NCBI RefSeq assembly: GCF_000090795.2
Contig: NW_003546254.1
Coordinates: 147,276 to 211,275, forward strand
From: Amphimedon queenslandica
Lineage: Eukaryota; Porifera; Demospongiae; Haplosclerida; Niphatidae
DNA: 64,000 nucleotides
Reading direction: 5' to 3'
Shown here: piece after piece, positions 46,201-54,800 of the stretch
How the letters are laid out: every line of letters begins with the position of its first letter
How positions within the stretch are numbered: position 1 is the first letter of the stretch
Program-made: the position numbers and the translations under genes
Notes under the pieces: generated by a model
What the model saw: only the letters and a program-made list of their open reading frames with translations
What the model was told of the DNA's origin: nothing
The model's database searches: none

Positions 46201-47129
46201 TCTCAGGTACAATATCTATCAGAACTGCTTCATGATATACATGTAATTAATTGTTGTATGTCATTTTATAATGAGATATTGTTTATTCTGTACATGCAGA
46301 TCCCGAGATAGGTCTCATGAAAGAACTCGTAAGAGATCAATAGAAAGATCTCGCGTATCACGTCGATCGCCTCACAGATCACCTGTTAGATCACACCCAC
46401 GCTCACATAGATCACCCGAGAGATCTTCGAGATCAAGACGTTTGCCAGATAGATCAAGAAGATCACCAGAGAGGTATCGGAAATCACCGGATAGATCATG
46501 GAGGGTACCTGAACGATCAAGACGCTCTCCAGAGAGATCACATAGATCACCAGAAAGATCACGAAGGTCACCAGAGAGATCACGAAGGTCACCAGAAAGA
46601 TCACGAAGGTCACCAGAGAGGTCACGAAGGTCGCCAGAGAGATCACGAAGGTCACCAGAAAGGTCACGGGACAGGAGGCACAGGTCACCCGAGAGGAAGA
46701 GAGAGAGATATGAATCACCAGTTGGGAAGAAGAGAAAGCACAGGAGATCATCTGTCACTGATAGTGAGGTAATAACACTTTGTTATTAACCTTATTATTA
46801 TTATTATTGCTTTTATTATTATTATTATTGCTGTCATTATTAGGATGAAGAGTCATTGGATAACACAAGATCTAGTGATGATGATCGTGTGAAACATCAC
46901 AAGGTGAGAAAGACAAGTGTGAATATATTACACACATGTAAATCAATTAATACTTTATTTTTAGAAGCATAAAAAGCACCACCGCAAGCATTCAAAGAAG
47001 CACAAGAAACATAAATCACATCATGTGACTGCTAGCTCTGAGAGCAGTAGCAGCAATGAAGATAATGACAAAGAAATGGAGTTGAGGGAAAGAGCACTCC
47101 GGTCTTTAAAGAAAAGGAAAGGGCTTTAA
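43261..47129 (+). CDS. SRRM1: SRRM1, serine/arginine repetitive matrix splicing coactivator
   Basis: Eleven exons: 43261-43284, 43325-43414, 43458-43583, 43962-44132, 44411-44562, 45158-45250, 45302-45645, 45839-46142, 46300-46768, 46844-46903, 46965-47129 (665 residues). SRRM1 (SRm160) bridges exon-bound SR proteins and the spliceosome and joins the exon junction complex in the nucleus. It starts MADAGFFRGTSTEQDARF, nearly the human start. The PWI nucleic-acid-binding domain follows: KPWITKRITELLGMEDDVII and GFLYGSKARIFMHELW. After a Lys/Glu linker come RS and RD/RE-rich regions, partly encoded by tandem repeats (RDDRER at about 45460-45550, RSRRSPE at about 46500-46670). An acidic Ser patch precedes the last RS block. 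The C terminus is Lys/His-rich and ends ELRERALRSLKKRKGL, as in other SRRM1 proteins. Confidence 0.95.
44213..44379. mobile_element. MITE with CCGTA-type ends in SRRM1 intron 4
   Basis: Left end CCGTATAGTGGACAATTTTT and right end in reverse complement CCGTAAAGCGGAAAATTTTC; TA follows on the right (44380-44381) and a degenerate TG precedes on the left. Same terminal type as the elements at 27311 and 40303. Confidence 0.6.
44700..45130 (-). repeat. Diverged satellite-family units in SRRM1 intron 5
   Basis: Two to three units in reverse orientation: CTGATACATATACATGTACT, TGTGTAGAAAGTTTGAACTG and the palindrome CTGTACTATAGTACAG (twice). They match the subfamily in the TAF10 introns best. Confidence 0.8.
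45460..45550 (+). repeat. In-frame 18-bp minisatellite in SRRM1 exon 7
   Basis: About five copies of an 18-bp unit like GATGACAGAGAAAGAAGA encode repeated RDDRER. Copies are nearly identical at third positions, pointing to recent slippage or duplication. Confidence 0.8.
46500..46672 (+). repeat. In-frame 21-bp minisatellite in SRRM1 exon 9
   Basis: About eight copies of a unit like AGATCACGAAGGTCACCAGA, plus one base, encode RSRRSPE. Flanking older copies extend from about 46400. They lengthen the RS domain. Confidence 0.85.
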
Positions 47130-47219
47130 ATGGAATAGAATTATGAGTACTCTTCACTTGTCTTTTGTCCTGCCCACACAAACAATGAACATAATACGTT
47201 GTTTTAATTATAATAAGTT

Positions 47220-47225
47220 AATAAA
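47220..47225 (+). terminator. AATAAA poly(A) signal of SRRM1
   Basis: Canonical hexamer 91 bp after the SRRM1 stop, only 32 bp before the stop of the convergent kinase gene, so the two 3' UTRs probably overlap. Confidence 0.55.
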
Positions 47226-47256
47226 AAGAGATAATCATTGTTATTTTGTATAATTA

Positions 47257-48787
47257 TTAATTCTTTTCTCTGAGGACAGTTGAAGGTGGTTGGGGAAGGA
47301 GTGACGACATTATTTTTGTTGAGTGGTTGGCATAGATCATCTTATCTTTAGAAATATCATCATCTCCATTGATAACCTGTGACATTGGTGGAGAGGGAGG
47401 GAGTAAGGGAAGAGCAAAAATTGTGATAATAAAGAACAGTGTATTGAAAATTCTTTGTTAAACATTACATGATAATTGTCTGAGTCAAAATCTGACCACT
47501 TGTACATCAGAAATAAAAGAATGGAATAGACATTCAAAATTACATTAGGATGGGTATAAGAACATCTTGCAGTCAAATAAAATAATTATTTAATTATGTC
47601 ATGTACCAGTACAGGTGTGTTCCCATGCCATTGATGATGAGCCTTATCTCCTAGCCATTCCTCATAGCATTCATGAAGACTTTCCAAGTAAGACTGGAGA
47701 AGAGGGAGTAATGATATTATAAAGGTTACCATGATACTTACTAGTTGTACTGGGCTTTCCTCTTGTCTCCCTCTCTCTTGTAATCTTTTATAACAAACTT
47801 CTGGTGAAGCTCTTATGTATACTGGGGAAGGAATGAGAGGAGGAAGTTTGTGGGTAATGCACATAAACTACATACGAGTGTATTATGACTTACCAATGAG
47901 GTCTAGGTGAGGAGGATTGGTCTTCATTATGTACTCAAACCATTTGCAGTAGCACGAGTACTCAGCATCATCAAGTATACCACTACATATTACATATAAA
48001 ATATTATGTGTAATGCGGTCTATCTGGAAATTTTTACTGTGATTTTAATTTTACTGCATTAGAGCTTTGCAAAAATTAGACCACACGTATAATTATTACA
48101 TTCCACATTCAATAATACACGATACAGTCTCATTTAGTAAAAACTAAATCACAGCATAATTTTAAATGCATAGTGCGTGAATTTCCTGATTCATGGTATA
48201 TCATTAGACTTATACTGTAACTGACTTGTTGTGAAGGTTCTCAATGAAGCAAAATCTTGCGCTGAAGATACTTCTCTCCAACATACACACTGGACTAGCC
48301 TGAGAAAAGGAAGTTGAAATGAGTCATAATGACTTTTAATTATTTTACTGTTTCTTTGTGGTGTAGCTCCATCATTGTTAGAAGGACGTACGACTGGAAA
48401 AGATAACTCCATCTTTTGGGATCCTGATACATTCTCCCCTACAGGAGGAGGAGGGAAGTGAATCAAGTCATCAGCTGTTTAATGTTTTTTGCTTGACTTA
48501 CAATTAAGTTTGAGCCCCCAATGTCCCGCCATTTATCGACAGGTTCTATTAGCACCTACAAGGAGACAATAAGAGATAATGAGACACTGATAGTAAGCCC
48601 TGACCTCTACATCATGCAGCTGTGAGAGTTTCTTCAAAAGTGTGGATTTACCACTTGCTATATTTCCTTCCACGGCTACCTAGAGGCTCAAAGTAAATAC
48701 AGAATATTCTGTGGGCAGAGACAATACCCTCAGCTTTCTCCCGGATCCCTTTCTGGAGCTTTTGCTACTGACATAGCTTCCTATCAT
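47257..48787 (-). CDS. Deoxynucleoside kinase, TK2/dNK-like
   Basis: Nine exons: 48728-48787, 48605-48679, 48502-48555, 48349-48438, 48226-48299, 47894-47982, 47742-47821, 47607-47693, 47257-47376 (242 residues). It phosphorylates deoxynucleosides for nucleotide salvage. The P-loop is GNIASGKST, as in TK2 rather than the GNIGSGK of some relatives. The substrate and catalytic motifs are [29 protein letters not shown] and [17 protein letters not shown]. The LID arginines are in [11 protein letters not shown], followed by [13 protein letters not shown] and NTPVLVING. The basic, Ser-rich start ([12 protein letters not shown]) could be a mitochondrial leader, but no long amphipathic helix is evident. 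The donor after exon 5 is set at 48225 because it keeps frame. TK2-like is favoured; exact substrate range is unknown. Confidence 0.93.
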
Positions 48788-48909
48788 CTTTTCTTTCTCT
48801 GTCGCAGCTATTTGCCCGCCAAAATACAAGTCACCGCCTTCTCTAACCAATCACATTGGTTCACTCACGTGTTAGACTAACTCTTTATAATACAACAATT
48901 TTTTATTAA

Positions 48910-50031
48910 TCATAAAAATGAATATTTCTTCAAAAATTGAAACTTCTTAGACTTTTTCTCAACAGTTTCTATTAATTTTGGTGTCCATTTCACTTTAAGT
49001 CTTGACCTTGAAATATCTTTAAAAACAGCTTTGGAGCACCGACTAACGTAATCCTTGCTGCATTTCACTTGTAAACGATTGCAGAGTCTCCTAATGGCTC
49101 CATTTGGCCTGTGAATCAGATCAGAGTTATGAACTTCTATGACATCCAACTTTAATTGCTTGATCATCTTCATGACACTACGGACTTGTCTGAAATACAA
49201 CGTAACTTGTTTTTTTAATTCCTTAATGTTTGTATACGGCTCCTGGCTAGTAGCAGCTTTTCTAGCGTGCTTCTTATAAAGTAGCATGGTAGCAATGTTG
49301 TCAAACGGGTTTCTTATAGCATGAAGGACAACTATAGGTACTCCAACTGCTTGCTTTATCTCCTTGAATGCCTGCTTAACACTTTCCTTTTGATTTTGAA
49401 ACAATTTAGTTGTCATGCCTCCAGACTTATCTCCAATTACTGCAATGTCACCATCATACCTTCCTTGCCATAGTCCAGGGATGTGCAGTGTGTATCCTTT
49501 CTTTGTAGCACCCACTCTCCTAAGACCATTAATTGAATTGTAGCATGAATTGTTATAAATTGCACTGTACAAGTAACCTCTATTCATATCCTGTTTGGAC
49601 ATTGTAGTCCATTCATGAAAGAGCGAGTATTCGTGTGATATGACAATGTGAGGATGAGCATCAAGAATGCTTCCAATGATGCTATGTCCACTTCTCCCAT
49701 GCCCAACAAAGAATAAAAATTTCTGGACAGACTTTGTGACATTTTCAGGCAAAGAAACATCAGAGCATTCTTGAGGTTGAATTGCTGGTGCTCTTTTAGT
49801 TAGAAACTTAGCCCTATTGTAGCTTTCTGCTCTGGATGATGTTGATGGTATCAATCTTTTAGCAGAGATGCCACTCTTTTTTGTGAATTTAAAAGTTGGC
49901 AGTTGTTGCTCTAGCAGCAATATTAGGAACAGAATAGTTATACCAAGGACAGCTACGTGAGAGCATCTTCTTGACAGCATAGCTCCATCAGCAAAGGATA
50001 TGCATATGCTGCAGGCCAGCCACTCCTCCAA
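48910..50031 (-). CDS. Type II membrane sulfotransferase (Golgi-type)
   Basis: One exon, 373 residues. A short N terminus is followed by a membrane anchor (VLGITILFLILLL), then a lumenal domain. The PAPS-binding 5' phosphosulfate loop is FFVGHGRSGHSIIGSILDAH, and the 3' phosphate site is VVLHAIRNPFDNIATM. These are the two standard sulfotransferase motifs, so it likely transfers sulfate to a glycan or tyrosine in the Golgi; the acceptor is unknown. Initiation could be at 50031 or at the Met codon at 49980, which leaves a shorter cytosolic stub. It starts 143 bp from the divergent orphan gene. A TTTATT just after the stop on the plus strand reads AATAAA on the gene strand. Confidence 0.85.
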   Translation of the reverse strand: MEEWLACSICISFADGAMLSRRCSHVAVLGITILFLILLLEQQLPTFKFTKKSGISAKRLIPSTSSRAESYNRAKFLTKRAPAIQPQECSDVSLPENVTKSVQKFLFFVGHGRSGHSIIGSILDAHPHIVISHEYSLFHEWTTMSKQDMNRGYLYSAIYNNSCYNSINGLRRVGATKKGYTLHIPGLWQGRYDGDIAVIGDKSGGMTTKLFQNQKESVKQAFKEIKQAVGVPIVVLHAIRNPFDNIATMLLYKKHARKAATSQEPYTNIKELKKQVTLYFRQVRSVMKMIKQLKLDVIEVHNSDLIHRPNGAIRRLCNRLQVKCSKDYVSRCSKAVFKDISRSRLKVKWTPKLIETVEKKSKKFQFLKKYSFL

Positions 50032-50174
50032 TATTTATAATCGATCAGAGCCCAATTAATAACAGGCGTGGTTTTAAAGCCACAATTATTCTGCGGTAAG
50101 GTGCTAGACCACTACTAAAGGAGCGTAACGATGACATTTGGCCCACAGCCTCTCCTTTTCAAAATAATATCAAG
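50032..50174. promoter_or_regulatory. Divergent promoter, sulfotransferase / orphan gene
   Basis: 143 bp between opposite start codons, with a GGCGTGG KLF-like motif at 50066-50072. Shared promoter inferred from spacing. Confidence 0.5.
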
Positions 50175-51746
50175 ATGAAACTCTTCAGAAGGAAAAGAAG
50201 TAAAAGTATCAGTAAAGGAGGCTCATCCCAGCCGCAAAGTGCTCCTGCGAGTCCTCCAGAGATCTCCCCCGAGGTGATAAATGACTCGTCCCGCCCGCCT
50301 CCTCGCTCCGCATCGCTGCAGAACGTAGCTCTCGGTAGGAGCAGGTCCTCTGAGAGTCTATCCAGTGTGGCTAGTGTGGATCTGAAAGCTAGCACCATAG
50401 GGACACTGGATACCTTCGCTCGCATGAACACGGCAAGACGAAGAGGGGGACACAATGAGAAGGTGGTCATGGTCCCATACTTTGGGCACTTTGCTGGCCA
50501 GCGGATCATATTCGACCTGAAGAGGCACACAGACTTTACTGTCAATATCAAGGTCAAAAGTGAGAGCCAGGTCATTGCCTCTCTCTGCCATAGACAGAGG
50601 CAGAAGGAAACAGTCAGAGACCAGTGCATCAAGTTTGCACATGAAGTGACCACTCATTTGCCTCATCAGCAACCCCCCTCTCTCTCCTTCCTCTGTGAAC
50701 AGACCATTATACTAAACCTCTCCAATATACCATACTGGATGTTACCTCCTCGATACAGTGCACAGTTCGATAATCTAGACTGCCAATCCCTTCAAGTCCA
50801 TGTTTTCCCTTCCTTCCTTTCTTCCTCGACTCCTCTACATATGAAACTAAAAAAGAACTTATCGGTACGAGAGCTGCAGTGGATGCTCTCACAAAAGTTG
50901 CATATAAATAATCCATCTGCAATCACCCTTTATGTGAAGGACTCTCTCGAAACCCTCCCTGCTCTCTCTTCCCTACCAGCAGAGCTGACAGAGCTAGTAT
51001 GCATCATTGCACCATCAGCACAGCAACATCTAAACAGACACAGATCTGATAAGATTAGGTCTAGCTATCCCAGCCTTTCCTTATGTGTATCACTGATTGG
51101 CAAAGGACTAAAAGAAATACAGGTCTCCCCCTCAACTCCGCTGTACGTGTTTGAGGAAATCGTTAAACAAGAATTTGGGCTGCGATCGGATAGTTTCCTA
51201 TACTTGCCAGACGTTCTCTCAAGACATTGTAGATCACACAGTTCGCAGTGCCCTTTACGAATGCATGCATTGCTAGACACTTCTTCAAGTTCTTTCCTTC
51301 TCCTCGATCATCATAAAAGAAATTTCCCAACGCTCCAAGGCCATGTCACTGTCAGTCAGCAAGAAACACTCCAGTCTCTGCTCCTCTACCAAATGACGAT
51401 GGGGGAGCTGGACCTCCTCAAATGTTGTCCTGTCATATGTTTTGAGGTCCTTGGTCCCACAATACCAATTGCCTTTAAGACTATGAACGATCTAGATACA
51501 GACCCAACTCGATTCTCAGTTGTTGATATACGTCCTCACGCTGTGAGTGTTAATCCGGACTGGTCTATACCCGTATTATTGAAGTATCTCACTTGTGTGA
51601 GTGGGTTTCCTTGCAATACTATTAAAATTGGAGACAAAACACTCCAGAAGAGTGTCTCTGATGATTTGCTGCAGGTGAAATGGTTTAACATTGTCAGTAA
51701 TACAATCTACAGATTCCCCACAAACATTCCTACAGCTAAAGCTTAA
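50175..51746 (+). CDS. Unrecognised 523-residue protein
   Basis: One long exon. I do not recognise the family. The first 95 residues are basic and Ser/Pro-rich with repeated RSxS-type sites (GRSRSSESLSSVASVD), so probably disordered and phosphorylated. The rest is a well-mixed, folded-looking sequence with hydrophobic strands. Three stretches look like beta-grasp (ubiquitin-like or RBD-like) folds by eye: MKLKKNLSVRELQWMLSQKL (about residues 223-290), VSLIGKGLKEIQVSPSTPLY (about 310-370) and WSIPVLLKYLTCVSGF (about 460-510). This is a weak visual impression. No transmembrane segment or catalytic motif is visible. The position between the sulfotransferase and TAF10 gives no functional hint. 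Confidence 0.85.
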   Translation: MKLFRRKRSKSISKGGSSQPQSAPASPPEISPEVINDSSRPPPRSASLQNVALGRSRSSESLSSVASVDLKASTIGTLDTFARMNTARRRGGHNEKVVMVPYFGHFAGQRIIFDLKRHTDFTVNIKVKSESQVIASLCHRQRQKETVRDQCIKFAHEVTTHLPHQQPPSLSFLCEQTIILNLSNIPYWMLPPRYSAQFDNLDCQSLQVHVFPSFLSSSTPLHMKLKKNLSVRELQWMLSQKLHINNPSAITLYVKDSLETLPALSSLPAELTELVCIIAPSAQQHLNRHRSDKIRSSYPSLSLCVSLIGKGLKEIQVSPSTPLYVFEEIVKQEFGLRSDSFLYLPDVLSRHCRSHSSQCPLRMHALLDTSSSSFLLLDHHKRNFPTLQGHVTVSQQETLQSLLLYQMTMGELDLLKCCPVICFEVLGPTIPIAFKTMNDLDTDPTRFSVVDIRPHAVSVNPDWSIPVLLKYLTCVSGFPCNTIKIGDKTLQKSVSDDLLQVKWFNIVSNTIYRFPTNIPTAKA

Positions 51747-51890
51747 ATTTTTAAAATTATAACGTCTCTGTATTGTTTTCATATTTATTTTGTTGTATCA
51801 TTTTGTAAATTTTGTTTTTGTCGGTAAAGAATTATTATTGTTGTTCATAATAAAAACTAATTTTAATCTCACGTGATCTGCTAATAAAAA
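51747..51890. promoter_or_regulatory. Orphan 3' end and TAF10 promoter
   Basis: 144 bp. It contains AATAAA at 51849-51854 for the orphan gene and TCACGTGA at 51869-51876, 15 bp before the TAF10 start, so the two functions are compressed together. Confidence 0.6.
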
Positions 51891-54800
51891 ATGGCGACTC
51901 CAGCGGAGACAGAAAAGAAGAAGGAAAATCCAGCCGGCAAAGCGCAAGAAAGCTCACCTGCTGCAGAAAACAAATCAGAACTTTCTCTTGTTGATTTCTG
52001 TACTCAGTTAGAGGACTATACGCCTACAGTAAGGCAATGCAGGCCATTGTAATGCATACCTATGCAAATGCACAGTCTGTAACTATGATTATATACATCT
52101 ATGTACTATAATGCATGTGGATTATATGTACGTGTATTTTGTTACTAGATACCTGATGCAGTGACCCAGCATTACTTACAAATGTCTGGGCTGAATACCG
52201 ACGATCCAAGAATGTGAGTATTAAAAGTGTGCGTAATGTTGCTTACATCTAATTCTGTATAAGGCATGTGGGAAACTATCGTGTTAAATTTTTGTACATG
52301 GTTCATGGTTGTTAATATTTAGAGGAATTTTTGGTATTAGGAAGTTAGGGCAGGCTTCACAGTCAAACCTGTCTATTCTAGACATACATGTATGTATACC
52401 ATTCTGATTATGAACCTGTCCTTATTTCAGAGGTTCATTAATACACATTACTATTGTATTGGGACTGATACTACCTGTCCTGATTATAGAGGCCTCCTTA
52501 TTTTAGAGTGTCTGGTTTGATTGTACATGTGTGGTTAGGCTAATGACTTGTACTTGCACCAACCACCCACTGTATTTCAATCCTTTAAGAAATAGTCCCT
52601 CCACTATGAATCATTTGTGTGGTTGTACGACGGTCGGGCCGTATTGTCAAACACTAAAATTTTGTTGTGTTTCAATTTGTTGTTATTGAAATCGTCTAAT
52701 CAAATTTCAATCTTCTAAGCATTCCTTATAAGGCGTTGGAGAATTACCGTTTCGGCGTAGCTTTATCTCCGACAAAGAATCACTTCAAAACCGACGAGTG
52801 GGGCTGATGTGTATATGCATAATACTGGTAATGAGAATGGTTTATGTTGTATTGTTTTTTTTATTTTGGTACTTCAATGTACTGCAGTGTTGCCCTCCTA
52901 AGTAGCTATTGGATATCAGGATACAGTGTGTAAATGATAATTTGTTGTTAGAAGACTCATAACAACACACACACACTCACTCACACAGACATACATTGTA
53001 TATAGATGTACTGTATATATTATACTATTTTTGTATGTACATACGTTATGCTCATGCTTACGCTAGAGAAACTTCATTGTATTAATTGGATTATTGTGCA
53101 TGACATGGTGGTGTCACATAAGAAAGACAAGAGTCTCCTTCGCTCTTTCTTGTGCTTTGTACCCCCTTCTCTCAGTTCTGTGTGGATTCTTTGTTGTATT
53201 TCTCTCTCCCTCTCCTCTTTTTATTCTTTCTATTTATTTTAAACTTCTCTTTTTCTCCCCTTTCTGCCTCTCTCTTTCTCTCCTCTCTCTCTCCTTTCTC
53301 CTCTCCCTCTCTGAAGCCTACCATGACCTCACCACAAGTATACACTTTTTGTAGCTTCCCTCTGACTGTGGGTATAGCCACATAATCACCACCCAGCACT
53401 TTAATGTATTCACAATCAGTCGAAAGAGTGTGGTCCTATGCTATTGAGTGGGAATCCAGAGTGTGGAATAATAGGTAATTTGAGCTTTTAACACTTAAAG
53501 GATGTAGTAGGATAAAACTGAATGTGTGTTTAGCATACAGTCAGACCTGTCTATCCTAGACACCTTTGGGAGCCAATAAATACTGTAGAAGTGTCCTTAT
53601 TTCAGAGGCTCATTAGATATTGATACACATTTATATTGTATTGAAACTAACTGCTACTACCTGTCCTGATTATAGAATTGTCCTTAGTCCACAATAGTAG
53701 GTTTGATTGTATTATAGGTATTGTGGCTGTATTGTGTCATAGCTGGTCTATAGGTTTTTAAATGGAGTGTTTTGACATAATAATTATAAGCCCCTAAAGA
53801 CATGCCTTTCTCCTATTGTGCTGTACAATGTAGTGACTCCTGCTTCCAGCTGTCACTGTGTATTGGGTTGACATTGTGAATACAAGCCTATGTACCTCCT
53901 ATCCACTGTAGGATATACAATGTAATACACTTAAATAGTCAAGCAAGTTGCATAAGATACAGGAGTAGCATTTAATATTGCATTTCTTTAAGATTTACAT
54001 TGCTACATTTTACAATTATTAATTATAATCACATATAAATTAATTGTTATGCATAAGTGCCCTAATGTCTGTTCTACAAGTTTTTGTTATTTTTATTGCA
54101 AGTGTTTGTGGTTCTTGTGGTAGACAGTGCTCCTCCTACCCCAGACCACTTATAAGAAATGCTCCCTGGGAGAACCTCCACCTTGTTTCCCCACTGATCT
54201 GTTTGAAGGGACTTCCCTAATCCAGTTGTGGTTTTTGTGTTGCCTAATGTTCATGTGATGTCTTGCTTGATGTAGCTAGTATACAGAATCCATACCAATA
54301 ATTTAATATTATTAAATTTGACGTACGTGTGCATAGTATAGAGTCTTATAGTGCATGTTATATGCATGTAGTACATGTATGCCTTATCATCATTATAATA
54401 TACTAAATTTTGTGTTTATTATTCTGTAATTATACGATGATGTGATCCTTGTACTGTATATATGTCACGTAATGGTGTATGTACACACACACACACACAC
54501 AGACCTTCATGTAATCTTTCCAATTTGATTGATTTATATTTTAATGTTATTGAGGTTAAGCTTATCCTTAATGCCTACATGTACATGTAATGGAGTCGTG
54601 TCTCTTACTGTTAATTAGCCAGGAGTACATGTACATGTACATGTATGTGTGTTTTGTGGTGATTGCTAATCACGGACTAACATGTTACTGATAGTGTTTC
54701 TTACTCGTCCTCTCTCTTTGTTGCGGTTATAGTTACGATGACGCATGTGTCTTGTTTTATAGTAATAAATTATTATGACGGTAAATAAATAATAAAGATT

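Noticed and set aside
46372-46758. Long antisense reading frames opposite SRRM1 exon 9 and exon 7
   Set aside because: They are mirror products of the in-frame RS and RD tandem repeats and show only low-complexity translations.
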